Source: an uncultured Bacteroidales bacterium (lineage in GTDB: Bacteria; Bacteroidota; Bacteroidia; Bacteroidales; Bacteroidaceae). Taken from it: 64,000 nt of DNA. The notes beneath the pieces were generated by a model. The model had not been told where the DNA came from. It worked only from the letters and a program-made list of their open reading frames with translations, and did no database searches. Each line of letters begins with the position of its first letter. The first letter of the stretch is position 1. Below, in pieces: positions 15,778 to 27,301 of the stretch. The stretch lies in NCBI GenBank assembly GCA_902802815.1, contig CADCNQ010000007.1, positions 1-64,000 on the forward strand, in the 5' to 3' direction. Both the position numbers and the translations under genes were made by a program.

Positions 15778-17559
15778 TTATTTGAACATCTGATTGATGC
15801 TCTGCTGATCTATTAAAGCAATGATCGGGCGTCCGTCCGGCATGTAGTTTGGATTGGATGTCGCAAAGAGAGATGCCAAAAGACCATCCATCTCCTCTGG
15901 AGAGAGCACCTGTCCTACCGGAATAGCCATTTTGGAAGCCAACGTCAATACGAGACGATGCTCCAATTGTTCGGACAAACCGTCCGCAGGGTTATCGCCC
16001 CCGACAATTTCTCCGATAAGTTTCTGAATGTCGATACCGTCGAGACCCGTCGGCAAACCATTGATGCTGTAGCTGCCACCGCCCAGCGACGTAATGTCGA
16101 AACCCAGGGAGGAGAGCTTGGGGAGCAGTTCCTCAAAGAGGGGCAAATCATGCGGAGACACTTCTACCATCTCAGGAAACAAAAGCCCCTGGGAAGGCAC
16201 TGAATCATGTTGCATCTGCTCCATAAGACGGTCATATATCACGCGGACATGCGCTCTGTGCTGATCCACCATCATAAGACCCGCCTGCGATGAGGACAGG
16301 ATATACTGACCCCTGAACTGGAAATGCTCCGAGGAGAATGCCCGTTCGCCGTGAGAAGGAATCTCCTCAAAAGGTATCTCCTGCTGCTGAGGCACGTATT
16401 CCTCCATCGTTGTCTGCTGAAGCCCAGCATACAGTTCCTGCCAGTCGGAAACTGACACCTTCGTGGGAGTGTGTTGTGCCGGCGACGACAACGGGGTCTC
16501 CTGATTGAGGTATTGTGAGAACGCGGGAATCTCCGGCTGTCCTTCGGATTCGAAGTCGAACATCGCCGTGGCTCCGGTTCTGCCCAGCGCTTCACGGATG
16601 CCAGCCAGCAGTATCTGCCACAAGGATGTCTCGTTCTCAAACTTCACTTCCGTCTTTGTCGGGGATATGTTGACGTCAATCGAAGCCGGATCCACATCGA
16701 AGAACAGGAAGTAAGGCACCTGTTCGCCCTGAGGTATCATACGGTCGAAAGCCTCCATAACAGCCTTATGGAAATAGGGGTGGCGCATGTAACGTCCGTT
16801 AACAAAGAAATATTGCTGCGCACCTTTTTTGCGGGCAGACTCCGGACGACCGACAAAGCCATGCACGGTCAGCAACGACGACTCAACAGACACGTCGAAC
16901 AGCTGGTCCGCCAGTTTCCTTCCGAAGACGGATGCTATGCGTCCCTTTTGGGAAGACGGCAGAAGATTCATTGTCACCGCACCGTTGCTGGTCAATGTGA
17001 ATGCTGTTGCAGGATTTACGAGTGCTATGCGCTGAAACTCCTGAATGATATTGGAGAGTTCCGTCTGGTTGCTCTTGAGGAACTTCCTGCGCGCGGGTAT
17101 ATTATAGAAGATGTTGCGAACCTCAAAGTTTGCACCTACCGGACATCCGCACACCTCCTGAGAGATGAAACGCGAGCCCTCTATCTCCACCCGTGTACCG
17201 AGTTCACTGTCCTCGGAACGTGTCTGCAGCGTGACCTGTGCTACGGCTGCGATGGAGGGAAGAGCTTCTCCGCGGAATCCCATCGTGCGAAGTGTGAAAA
17301 GGTCTTCCGCCTTCTGTATCTTACTCGTGGCATGGCGCTCGAATGCCAAGCGGGCGTCCGTCTCGCTCATGCCCTTACCGTCGTCTATCACCTGAATCAT
17401 CGTACGTCCTGCATCCACAACGCATACATCCACATTCTTTGCACCGGCATCGAGAGCATTCTCCATCAGTTCCTTGATGACGGATGCCGGACGCTGTATC
17501 ACCTCACCAGCGGCAATCTGGTTGGCGACACTGTCTGGAAGAAGACGAACAATATCCAT
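15778..17559 (-). CDS. mutL: DNA mismatch repair protein MutL
   Basis: A 593-residue mismatch-repair ATPase that links MutS recognition to strand removal. The N-terminal GHKL ATPase has ENALDAGAKNVDV (N-box), DDGKGM, ATSKI and GFRGEALPSIA, followed by the transducer domain (to ~330), a Pro/Gln-rich linker and a C-terminal dimerisation domain (~405-590). Where endonuclease-type MutL has DQHA-x2-E-x4-E, this protein reads DQHRAHVRVIYD, so both the Ala and the two Glu are missing; whether it still nicks DNA is open. It starts 14 bp after the small membrane protein gene. Confidence 0.96.
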   Translation of the reverse strand: MDIVRLLPDSVANQIAAGEVIQRPASVIKELMENALDAGAKNVDVCVVDAGRTMIQVIDDGKGMSETDARLAFERHATSKIQKAEDLFTLRTMGFRGEALPSIAAVAQVTLQTRSEDSELGTRVEIEGSRFISQEVCGCPVGANFEVRNIFYNIPARRKFLKSNQTELSNIIQEFQRIALVNPATAFTLTSNGAVTMNLLPSSQKGRIASVFGRKLADQLFDVSVESSLLTVHGFVGRPESARKKGAQQYFFVNGRYMRHPYFHKAVMEAFDRMIPQGEQVPYFLFFDVDPASIDVNISPTKTEVKFENETSLWQILLAGIREALGRTGATAMFDFESEGQPEIPAFSQYLNQETPLSSPAQHTPTKVSVSDWQELYAGLQQTTMEEYVPQQQEIPFEEIPSHGERAFSSEHFQFRGQYILSSSQAGLMMVDQHRAHVRVIYDRLMEQMQHDSVPSQGLLFPEMVEVSPHDLPLFEELLPKLSSLGFDITSLGGGSYSINGLPTGLDGIDIQKLIGEIVGGDNPADGLSEQLEHRLVLTLASKMAIPVGQVLSPEEMDGLLASLFATSNPNYMPDGRPIIALIDQQSINQMFK

Positions 17560-17573
17560 TTAGTTCTTTTTCT

Positions 17574-17876
17574 CTACAAATGCACATTACCGGTTTGGAG
17601 GTAGTGCCAGATAAATATCAGTATGATGATGACAATGATGGCAACGGGCCACGTGAGACGCGAGCGTCCGTTGTCTATATTGCGCTGCGTACGGGGAATA
17701 TACTTTGCAAACTTCCCCTTGAAGTGGTCAGGCTCTATCGTGTGCTCGTCAGTGGGTAATTTCCCCATCTCTCGCAACACGTCCTGTACCAAGCGGTCTC
17801 GCTTGTCACGACGCTCGTCCGTGTATATGCTCACACGGCGGTATTTACGCGGCTTACGGGTTGAAAACAGTCCCAT
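17574..17876 (-). CDS. Small basic protein with a C-terminal transmembrane segment
   Basis: A 100-residue protein with a very basic N-terminus (FSTRKPRKYRRVSIYTDERR), a charged middle and one hydrophobic segment near the end (VAIIVIIILIFIWHYL, ~79-94), which predicts a tail-anchored inner-membrane protein. It overlaps the 3' end of the OstA-like gene by 23 nt and precedes mutL by 14 bp. I recall similar short proteins beside OstA-like genes in Bacteroidales but know no function. Confidence 0.75.
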   Translation of the reverse strand: MGLFSTRKPRKYRRVSIYTDERRDKRDRLVQDVLREMGKLPTDEHTIEPDHFKGKFAKYIPRTQRNIDNGRSRLTWPVAIIVIIILIFIWHYLQTGNVHL

Positions 17877-19602
17877 CGTCTTGTATGTTTGAAGTTGTTG
17901 GTGTATCTATTGTGTCCGCAGGCACATCCTTTTTCTTTTTCTTTTTTATGTCCTTTATCTTCTGAAGCGGGGCTTCGCGTCTGACTGTCGGTTTAAGGGA
18001 TGTACCTTCTTTCTTGGCTCTCCATACCCATATATCGTCCTTGTTCAAGGGCCGGATATAATCAAACCAGGCAAAGTTCTCCAAATAGACCTTTTCGGTG
18101 GGAATCATAATCAGCGGATAAAGAGTACCAGTGGCTGCCGGCATCCATATTCTGTCCACTTTGCCGTCTTCTCCCATATACATCTTCAGTTCGGTGCTCT
18201 CCGTGTGATTCATGCCTATAAGCAGGGAATCCGAATCAAAAGGATAGTAGTTGAGATGCACATTACGTATGACATGCGTCAGCCGCACATCTCCATTGTG
18301 AAAATACGTATGCATCTCCTGCCCGTTAATCTGATTGTACTTCACGGAATCTATCCTTTCCACAGACAGTGTCTGTCTGAGCACATAGAGGCTGTCCAAG
18401 GTCGAGTCGTTGAAGAATGCCTTTATCTCTTCGCCGAGCACCTGCTGATTCTGCTGCCACACAATCGGATCCTTGTACATCGTGAGACAAGAGTCCAAAC
18501 CCGTGTATACCATCGAATCGCACACAGCCTGATAATCCACCTTATATACACGCACGTGATTGTAGGCGTGCATATTACGGTACACGGAATCCGTACGATA
18601 GTAGTATGCGAACACCTTGAACGTATCTGCGTGGGCATACATTGTATCCGACCCCTGGGAGAAATCCAAGAGTCGTGCCGAATCAGTAGCCATCGAATAT
18701 CCGGTCTTATCGTCGTAATAGCAGTATTCTCCGGTCATCATGTTCTTGTTGAGTTCATCCACATACATGGCATTTCCGAAAGCCTCTCCTATGGAGTCCT
18801 CCTTGTTCCAGCACACACTGTCACCGACGAGTTTTTTTCCGGTATCTGTGATGATACTCCTGTCCAGCAGGATGAAATTCTCCGTCTGCGTAAAGTACCA
18901 TCCGTTCTCCGTGTATATATGCGACGAACCGCTCTCTACATTCGACGGTCCGATAAGATGAGAAATCTTTTTCACGCTATTATAACGAAGCGTGTCAGTC
19001 AGAATCGTGGTTCGAGGCTGCTCCGGTGGAATCGGACTTACCATACGAACATTATAATTGAACACCGACTCTTTCGTCTCCGGAGAATACTCCCCCCAGT
19101 CGGATGTCAACTGGTTGCCCTCGTCAACCAGACGGCCACCCTCAAAGAAGTAACCAAGATTATAGAGCCTGTCGTAATCCAGTGAGTCCGTATAAAGCAC
19201 GGTAGCGCTGTTCGGTCCCGTCTTGTGGGTCAGGACTACATTGTTGCGGCAACGTGCCAACTGGTCCACTCCGCTATAGTAGAGTGTGTCACCCGTAAGC
19301 GTCAGAGTGTCGCCCTGCACCATACGCACATGACCGAATGCATCGAAGGAGTTTGTAGACTCGTAGAACAACGCGCTGTCACAATACATATAAATACCAT
19401 CGTGGAGAAACTTTACATTTCCCACAAGGAACTGCGCCGTGCGGTGTACCGACTGGTCGTAGTAGAGCACATCGCTATGAACCAGATAAACCCGATCCTT
19501 TGACGGCTGGCGCGGTTCTTCTTCACCTCTGCGATGCTGCTGGATCTCCGCCAATACGCTGAGTGTAAAGAAAAGCGGAAGGAAATATTTTATTTTACCC
19601 AT
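17854..19602 (-). CDS. OstA/LptA-like protein of the envelope
   Basis: A 582-residue protein with a short N-terminal hydrophobic signal (KYFLPLFFTLSVLA). Residues ~38-470 consist of repeated beta strands of the OstA type (VYLVHSDVLYYDQSV, VKFLHDGIYMYCDSALFY, DTLTLTGDTLYYSG), the beta-jellyroll fold of LptA and LptD N-domains that hold lipopolysaccharide in the periplasm. The C-terminal ~60 residues are Lys-rich. It is read just after the two periplasmic isomerase genes, overlapping the surA-like gene by 13 nt. That neighbourhood fits outer-membrane or LPS assembly. It is longer than E. coli LptA (185 residues) and lacks the LptD barrel. Confidence 0.85.
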   Translation of the reverse strand: MGKIKYFLPLFFTLSVLAEIQQHRRGEEEPRQPSKDRVYLVHSDVLYYDQSVHRTAQFLVGNVKFLHDGIYMYCDSALFYESTNSFDAFGHVRMVQGDTLTLTGDTLYYSGVDQLARCRNNVVLTHKTGPNSATVLYTDSLDYDRLYNLGYFFEGGRLVDEGNQLTSDWGEYSPETKESVFNYNVRMVSPIPPEQPRTTILTDTLRYNSVKKISHLIGPSNVESGSSHIYTENGWYFTQTENFILLDRSIITDTGKKLVGDSVCWNKEDSIGEAFGNAMYVDELNKNMMTGEYCYYDDKTGYSMATDSARLLDFSQGSDTMYAHADTFKVFAYYYRTDSVYRNMHAYNHVRVYKVDYQAVCDSMVYTGLDSCLTMYKDPIVWQQNQQVLGEEIKAFFNDSTLDSLYVLRQTLSVERIDSVKYNQINGQEMHTYFHNGDVRLTHVIRNVHLNYYPFDSDSLLIGMNHTESTELKMYMGEDGKVDRIWMPAATGTLYPLIMIPTEKVYLENFAWFDYIRPLNKDDIWVWRAKKEGTSLKPTVRREAPLQKIKDIKKKKKKDVPADTIDTPTTSNIQDDGTVFNP

Positions 19603-20948
19603 CCCGGATATTGGAAGTCACATCCACGCCATCCTTCGTTGATACGTATGTATGTGGCTGCCTGCTTGTCTTTTATCCACTTATTAATCACATCCTCGCT
19701 CTTCTTTGCCTCCACAGCAGTCTTCATCACCTGGAAGTCCTCCGTGATAATTGCCCTGTGTGCAGGAATACGGGCACGAAGTTTCACTATGGCACACACC
19801 TTCATGCCACGCCGGTCGGTCATTGTGAACGGCTGGGAAATTTCTCCCACTTGCATTTTGTCCACGGCACGGGCCACCTCACCGGGCAAATCACCCATTT
19901 CGAATCGGGAGGTCTGTGCGCCATCCTTGATGTTGAACATGATGCCTTTGTTGTTTCGGGTGTCCTTGTCGTCAGATATCTGCTGAGCGCCGACATCAAA
20001 AGAAAACTTGTCTGCTCTAATATCCGCAGCAATAGAATCCAAGCGCGTCAAAGCCTCGTCTATCGCCTCAGAACTAACCTCCGGACGACGCAGGATATGA
20101 CGCACCTTAACTTTGTCTCCTCTGCGGTCAATCAACTGAATGATATGATATCCGAAGTCCGATTGCACCACTTTGCTCACCCTCTTGGGATCCGTAAGGG
20201 CAAAAGCCACAGCTGCAAAAGCAGGATCCAAATCCGTACGTCCTACGTAATCCAGTTCTCCGCCCGCGCGACGTGTACCTTCATCCTGCGAATAAAAACG
20301 GGCCAGTGCAGCAAAACTCGTACTACCGCTATTCACACGTTCGGCAAAACCGCGAAGCTCATCCTTCACCCGGTCTATCTCATTCTGCGGTATCTCCGGG
20401 CGAAGCACAAGAATCTGCACCTCCACCTGTGTCGGGATATACGGGATGCTGTCTTCCGGAAGATCCTTGTAGTAGCGTCGCACTTCTGCAGGCGTCACTT
20501 TGACATCCTTCGTGAGAGAGCGACGCATCTCGCGGGCTATCAGCTGATCCTTGAACATGTCGAAGAGTTCTTCACGAATCTGAGTCATCGGCATGCGCAT
20601 ATATTCTTCAAGTTTTTCACGACTGCCAGCCATCATCACCTTCTGTGTGATATCCTGCTCTACATATTGATTCACCTCTGAATCACTCACATCGACACTG
20701 TCTATTGCAGCCTGATGAATAAACAATTTCTGTATTGCCAGCTGTTCTGGAATTGAGCAATAAGGATTACCCTTCAACTGCGAACCGTAATCATTACGAA
20801 CACGCTCCACATCGCTACGCAAGATGGCCTCATCGCCTACTACCCATACAACCTCATCGACCACGCCCGCCGGCGACTGTGCCTTGCAGACATGCGACAT
20901 GGCCAACAGGCCCACAATGAAAAATAAGATGCCCGGCTTTATACTCAT
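19590..20948 (-). CDS. SurA-like periplasmic peptidyl-prolyl isomerase
   Basis: A 452-residue exported chaperone with a signal peptide ending near HVCKAQ (~residue 24). An N-terminal helical SurA domain (DEVVWVVGDEAILRSDVERV) is followed by two parvulin (rotamase) domains, at ~170-275 (VEVQILVLRPEIPQNE...FGYHIIQLIDRRGDKVKVRHIL) and ~280-385. It assists folding of outer-membrane proteins. It overlaps the upstream PpiC-like gene by 4 nt and the downstream OstA-like gene by 13 nt, so the three are translated together. Confidence 0.92.
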   Translation of the reverse strand: MSIKPGILFFIVGLLAMSHVCKAQSPAGVVDEVVWVVGDEAILRSDVERVRNDYGSQLKGNPYCSIPEQLAIQKLFIHQAAIDSVDVSDSEVNQYVEQDITQKVMMAGSREKLEEYMRMPMTQIREELFDMFKDQLIAREMRRSLTKDVKVTPAEVRRYYKDLPEDSIPYIPTQVEVQILVLRPEIPQNEIDRVKDELRGFAERVNSGSTSFAALARFYSQDEGTRRAGGELDYVGRTDLDPAFAAVAFALTDPKRVSKVVQSDFGYHIIQLIDRRGDKVKVRHILRRPEVSSEAIDEALTRLDSIAADIRADKFSFDVGAQQISDDKDTRNNKGIMFNIKDGAQTSRFEMGDLPGEVARAVDKMQVGEISQPFTMTDRRGMKVCAIVKLRARIPAHRAIITEDFQVMKTAVEAKKSEDVINKWIKDKQAATYIRINEGWRGCDFQYPGWVK

Positions 20949-22345
20949 TTGAACGCGTCTTCGTTTATTACGACAGGATAACGCTTCTTGAGTTCATCAA
21001 CGTAAAGTGCCATCTTCTCGTTTTGATATCCGTCTATCACCTGGCTGGCCACATCGCTCCACACCTCCGGTCCCTTCTTCAGCATCTTGCCGTGAATGCC
21101 CGTGTAGGGGAATTGCTTGTTGGCCGTTTTCCGGGCGTCCTTAACCTTAAAAGCGAGCTCGTCCACGGTACTGTTCTGTCCCTGAACAAAAAGCTTCTTT
21201 TCCATACGAACAGTGACGCTGTCCTTGTTAAACTGCTTGCGAACGGCACTTATCCACTGCGCCTCGGGAGTCTTCTTAAGCAGTTTTTGCACAGCCTTCA
21301 CGTCCTTCTTGTCCTTACAAGAGAAAGCAATACCACGGAAATGGGGCTTGTCCCACATCAGTTCTTTCTTATGCAATTTAAAATAGTTCTCCAAGGCTGC
21401 GGTGTCCTTCTTTGCAGGCTCCCACACCAAACGGCTGCTAATCTCAAAAAGCAGCAGTCCGTCGTGGTATTCCTTAACCAGAAAATCCAAATCCCTGTCC
21501 TGCTTGCACAAGCGGTCGGACTCATTGTCCATCACTTCCTCTGCCGTCATACCCTGCGCTTTTGCCGTAGAATCCACCTTCTGCCGACACAGACGGTCAC
21601 GCAATCCGCCGCGCTCGAGATACTGACGTATCGGAGCACGCAGAGTGTCGTACGGCTCAAGTTCCTTACGGTTTATCAGTTTGATGATATGGTAACCCAC
21701 TGCACTGCGAACAGGAGCGCTCAACTCTCCGATTTGCATTCCGTAAGCTGCATTCTCAAATTCCGGCAAAGTCTGTCCGGGACCTATCCAACCGACAATA
21801 CCCTGCTGACGTGCGGACCCCTTGTCATCACTGTACTCTGCTGCGAGCTGTGCAAAATCAGCACCATTCCTGAGAAGTCCGTAGATGCTGTCCACACGAG
21901 CCTTGGCTGCAACGACCATCTCCTCCGGGTCTTTCTGCATCACACGCACAAAGATATGTGCAGGGAGAATCAGGTCTTTGCCCTGCAAGCCGGCCTTCAT
22001 GTGGTCATAATAGTCCTTCGTGGCCTTTTCCATATCCCCTTCACCCACCAGAAGCGGACGTATCTGCTTATCACGATATGTCCGGAACTCTTTCTTGAAA
22101 CTCGTCAAAGTGTCCATCTTTGCATCCATTGCAGCACGGACCTTGAGTTTATAGGCGGCATACAAATCCGCGTATGCTCTCGGAGTCATCTTCTCTACAA
22201 CATCATCAGTATTATTCTTGTTGTAGTTGTAGTCATATTCGCTTTTATATACAGGCTCTCCTGCAATAGTCATAACCACCGTATCCTCTGCCATGCCTAT
22301 GACTGCACACAGAGAACACAATGTAGCAATAAATATCTTTTTCAT
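20945..22345 (-). CDS. PpiC/SurA-type periplasmic peptidyl-prolyl isomerase
   Basis: A 466-residue exported protein (signal ~1-19, cleavage after VIGMA). It has a helical N-terminal region with YKSEYDYNYNKNN, a clear parvulin domain at ~125-235 (AHIFVRVM, DDKGSARQQGIVGWIGPG, SAVGYHIIKLINRK), and a C-terminal half with a second, degenerate SurA-like region. It is a second periplasmic isomerase beside the SurA-like one and probably serves outer-membrane protein assembly. The gene starts 1 bp after guaB and overlaps the next gene by 4 nt. Confidence 0.9.
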   Translation of the reverse strand: MKKIFIATLCSLCAVIGMAEDTVVMTIAGEPVYKSEYDYNYNKNNTDDVVEKMTPRAYADLYAAYKLKVRAAMDAKMDTLTSFKKEFRTYRDKQIRPLLVGEGDMEKATKDYYDHMKAGLQGKDLILPAHIFVRVMQKDPEEMVVAAKARVDSIYGLLRNGADFAQLAAEYSDDKGSARQQGIVGWIGPGQTLPEFENAAYGMQIGELSAPVRSAVGYHIIKLINRKELEPYDTLRAPIRQYLERGGLRDRLCRQKVDSTAKAQGMTAEEVMDNESDRLCKQDRDLDFLVKEYHDGLLLFEISSRLVWEPAKKDTAALENYFKLHKKELMWDKPHFRGIAFSCKDKKDVKAVQKLLKKTPEAQWISAVRKQFNKDSVTVRMEKKLFVQGQNSTVDELAFKVKDARKTANKQFPYTGIHGKMLKKGPEVWSDVASQVIDGYQNEKMALYVDELKKRYPVVINEDAFK

Positions 22346-22346
22346 A

Positions 22347-23828
<1,482 letters not shown>

Positions 23829-23860
23829 CTATATTATTTTATATTGTTTATTTTCAAATT

Positions 23861-26032
23861 TTAATTACCCAATTCCGAAAGGAACTTGATGCGAACCAAC
23901 CTTACCTCTTCCTCCGTATAGTCGTCGCCCAAATCCTTCATGGCTGAGGTCAGTCTGTCTGTTACAGACTCTTCCTTAAAATAGCTGTAGATATCCTCCA
24001 CATGCTCCTCATCCATTTCCTCCTCAATGAAGTAATCGATATTTATCTTTGTCCCGCTGTAAACAATAGCCTCTATCTCATCCAAAAGCTCCGACATATC
24101 AAGTCCGAATCCCTTCGCCATGTCATCCAGAGGAATCTTGCGGTCTATCTGCTGAATAATCTGAATCTTTATCTTGCTCTTGTTGGCAAGGGTCTTTACG
24201 CGTATCTCAAACGGGCGGTCGATTTCCTCTTCCTCACAATAACGGGCAATAAGTTCGCAGAATGCCTTCCCATAACGTGCTGCCTTACCTTGTCCGACAC
24301 CCGGCATCTGCTGTAATTCCGCCTGAGTGACAGGATACATCGTTGCCATTGCCTCCAATGTGTTGTCCTGGAAAATCACATACGGCGGGATGTTCAGTTC
24401 CGAAGCTTTATCTCTCCTCAAACCCTTCAGCATCTTCAGAAGAGTGGCATCCAGAACAGAAGTACCGGACTGCTCGGCCTCATAGTCCTCAAAGTCGTTG
24501 TTCTCACTCACGAAGAACGGTGTGGGATGTTTCAGATATTCCTTACCTTCGGGCAACAACTTCAATATACCGTAGTTTTCCACATCCTTGCGGATATATT
24601 CTGAAAGTATTGCAGAGCGGATGAGTGCCTCCCAGAACTTCTGAGAGCGCGAGCTGCCCACCCCGAACAGGGACAACTCCTCATGTCCGCGAGCCATCAC
24701 ACGGTCGGTCTCTCTTCCCATCAGCACATCCACAAGATACTCGCTCTTGAAGTCCTCCTTGAGTTGTACAATAAGTTTGAGAAGATTGACAAGATCACCT
24801 TGTGCCTGAACTTGATTCTTGGGTCTGCGACAGTTGTCACACGCACCGCAGTTTTCCTTTCCGTAGGTTTCACCGAAGTAATGCAGCAGAACTCTGCGCC
24901 TACACAAGCTCGTCTCGGCATAATCCTTTGTCTCGCTCAGAAGCTGTCTGCCAATCTCCTGTTCCGACAAAGGCTTGCCCTCCATGAACTTATCCAGTTT
25001 CTTCAAGTCCAAAGGACTGTAGAACGTAAGGCATACACCTTCTCCTCCATCTCGTCCGGCACGGCCCGTCTCCTGGTAATAACCTTCCAGACTCTTTGGA
25101 ATATCATAGTGAATCACGTAACGCACATCCGGTTTGTCAATACCCATTCCGAATGCTATCGTGGCTACGATAACGTCTATGCGCTCCATTATGAAATCAT
25201 CCTGCGTCTCCGCACGCTGCACGCTGTCCATGCCTGCATGATATGCACGGGCATTAATATTGTTGGCACGAAGCACTTCTGCCAGTTCTTCCACCTTGCG
25301 ACGCGACAGACAATATATAATACCGCTCTTCCCGGGATTTTGCAGGATATACCGTATGATGTCCTTCTCTACATCCTTCGTCTTGGGGCGCACCTCGTAA
25401 TAGAGATTGGGACGGTTGAACGAACTCATGAAGTCCTTAGCATCAGGTATGCCGAGATTCTTCTTTATATCCTGACGCACTTTGTCCGTTGCCGTTGCCG
25501 TCAGAGCGATAATCGGAGCCTTCCCGATACTCTCCACCACAGGACGGATGCGACGGTATTCCGGACGGAAATCATGTCCCCATTCCGATATACAATGTGC
25601 CTCGTCCACAGCGTAGAAGGATATCTTCACAGAAGACAGGAACTCCGCATTCTCCGCTTTGTTAAGACTTTCCGGAGCAACATACAGCAGTTTTGTCTTT
25701 CCCGCAATGACATCGTTCTTCACCTCATCCACCTGCACCTTGCTTTGCGAAGAATTCAGGAAATGTGCCACACTGTCGTCTTCTGTGGCCTGGCGGATAG
25801 CGTCCACTTGATTCTTCATCAGCGCAATCAGCGGTGATATCACGATGGCCGTGCCATCCATCACGAGCGCAGGAAGCTGATAACACAGGCTCTTACCGCC
25901 GCCCGTAGGCATCAACACAAATGTGTCGCAGCCGGAAAGCAGATTCCTGATAATCTGCTCCTGGTCTCCTTTGAACGTATCAAAACCAAAGTACTGCCGC
26001 AGTGCCTTATGAAGATCTATTTCCTGTCTCAT
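23861..26032 (-). CDS. recQ: ATP-dependent DNA helicase RecQ
   Basis: A 723-residue 3'-5' DNA helicase for recombination and fork repair. It carries LMPTGGGKSLCYQLPAL (Walker A, ~40-56), VDEAHCISEWGHDFRPEY (DEAH box with the RecQ aromatic loop), LTATAT, AFGMGIDKPDVR (motif V) and YQETGRAGRDG (motif VI). Next come the RecQ-Ct zinc site CGACDNCRR (~383-391), a winged helix, and an HRDC domain (~520-600). It is ~110 residues longer than the E. coli enzyme because of a C-terminal helical extension. This is the housekeeping copy, in contrast to the large helicase at 860-4993. It lies 42 bp after clpX. Confidence 0.97.
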   Translation of the reverse strand: MRQEIDLHKALRQYFGFDTFKGDQEQIIRNLLSGCDTFVLMPTGGGKSLCYQLPALVMDGTAIVISPLIALMKNQVDAIRQATEDDSVAHFLNSSQSKVQVDEVKNDVIAGKTKLLYVAPESLNKAENAEFLSSVKISFYAVDEAHCISEWGHDFRPEYRRIRPVVESIGKAPIIALTATATDKVRQDIKKNLGIPDAKDFMSSFNRPNLYYEVRPKTKDVEKDIIRYILQNPGKSGIIYCLSRRKVEELAEVLRANNINARAYHAGMDSVQRAETQDDFIMERIDVIVATIAFGMGIDKPDVRYVIHYDIPKSLEGYYQETGRAGRDGGEGVCLTFYSPLDLKKLDKFMEGKPLSEQEIGRQLLSETKDYAETSLCRRRVLLHYFGETYGKENCGACDNCRRPKNQVQAQGDLVNLLKLIVQLKEDFKSEYLVDVLMGRETDRVMARGHEELSLFGVGSSRSQKFWEALIRSAILSEYIRKDVENYGILKLLPEGKEYLKHPTPFFVSENNDFEDYEAEQSGTSVLDATLLKMLKGLRRDKASELNIPPYVIFQDNTLEAMATMYPVTQAELQQMPGVGQGKAARYGKAFCELIARYCEEEEIDRPFEIRVKTLANKSKIKIQIIQQIDRKIPLDDMAKGFGLDMSELLDEIEAIVYSGTKINIDYFIEEEMDEEHVEDIYSYFKEESVTDRLTSAMKDLGDDYTEEEVRLVRIKFLSELGN

Positions 26033-26074
26033 ATTCGTGGTGGATTAAGGTTTCTCTCTTACTGTATCTGCGCG

Positions 26075-27301
26075 CTATGATGCCAGTCGCTCGCTGCGCG
26101 CAAGCCGGTCTATAATATATTCCTTCGTGATAACAAGTTTTGTTTTATCCGATGAGGGTGCATCAAACTGTGCCTCCTGCATCACATCTTCAACTATACT
26201 CCTGAGTCCGCGAGCTCCCAGTTTGAACTCCATCGCCTTATCGACGATATAATCCAAAGCATCCTCTTCGAATGAGAGTTCTATGCCATCCATCTTGAAC
26301 AACTTCTTCTGCTGACGTATCAAAGAATTCTTCGGTTCGGTAAGTATGCTTCTCAGTGCCTTGCGATCCAACGGGTCCAGATGTGTCAATACCGGCAGAC
26401 GGCCTATAAGTTCCGGGATGAGTCCAAAACTCTTAAGGTCCTGAGGCTGGATATACTTCATCATGTCCTTCTGGTCGATGCGCTTCACATTCTGCACACT
26501 GTTGTAACCCACGACATGGGTATTCAGCCTCTGAGCTATCTTGCGCTCTATGCCGTCGAAAGCACCGCCGCAGATGAACAGTATATTACTCGTGTCCAGT
26601 TTAACGTAGTCCTGATCCGGATGCTTGCGTCCGCCCTTTGGCGGAACATTAACGCTACTTCCTTCCAAGAGTTTCAGGAGTGCCTGCTGTACACCTTCTC
26701 CGCTCACATCACGTGTGATGCTGGGATTGTCGCCCTTGCGGGCCACCTTGTCTATCTCATCAATAAACACAATGCCCCGCTCTGCCGCAGCCACATCATA
26801 ATCTGCGGCCTGTAATAGGCGGGAAAGAATGCTCTCCACATCCTCACCCACATAACCGGCTTCCGTAAACACCGTTGCATCCACGATGGTGAACGGCACG
26901 TCGAGCATCTTTGCGATGGTACGTGCCAAGAGTGTCTTTCCTGTGCCCGTACTGCCCACCATGATGATGTTGCTCTTCTCGAGCTCCACTCCGTCGTCTT
27001 CCACTTTTTGTCTCAGACGCTTATAGTGGTTGTACACAGCAACAGCGAGAGTTCTTTTTGCATCATCCTGCCCGATGACATATTGATCCAGATGAGCCTT
27101 TATGTCCATCGGCTTGGGAAGCGGTTTCTCCTCTACTGCCTTGTCAAAAGCCTTTGCAGAGGTCTGATGCTCATTCAGCACAAGCATTCCCTGCCTCAGA
27201 CATTCGTCGCAAATGCAGGCATCAAGACCTGTGAGCAGGAGATTCACATCCCGGTCAGAGCGTCCGCAGAAACTACATCTTGAGTTTGACTTCTTTGACA
27301 T
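26075..27301 (-). CDS. clpX: ATP-dependent Clp protease ATP-binding subunit ClpX
   Basis: A 408-residue AAA+ unfoldase that feeds substrates to ClpP. It has an N-terminal C4 zinc-binding domain (CSFCGRSD...CICDECL), Walker [11 protein letters not shown], pore-1 loop region AGYVGEDVE, Walker [11 protein letters not shown], the RKHP pore-2 region and sensor 2 [10 protein letters not shown]. Its stop falls 42 bp before recQ and its ATG follows the clpP stop directly, the usual clpP-clpX order. Confidence 0.98.
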   Translation of the reverse strand: MSKKSNSRCSFCGRSDRDVNLLLTGLDACICDECLRQGMLVLNEHQTSAKAFDKAVEEKPLPKPMDIKAHLDQYVIGQDDAKRTLAVAVYNHYKRLRQKVEDDGVELEKSNIIMVGSTGTGKTLLARTIAKMLDVPFTIVDATVFTEAGYVGEDVESILSRLLQAADYDVAAAERGIVFIDEIDKVARKGDNPSITRDVSGEGVQQALLKLLEGSSVNVPPKGGRKHPDQDYVKLDTSNILFICGGAFDGIERKIAQRLNTHVVGYNSVQNVKRIDQKDMMKYIQPQDLKSFGLIPELIGRLPVLTHLDPLDRKALRSILTEPKNSLIRQQKKLFKMDGIELSFEEDALDYIVDKAMEFKLGARGLRSIVEDVMQEAQFDAPSSDKTKLVITKEYIIDRLARSERLAS

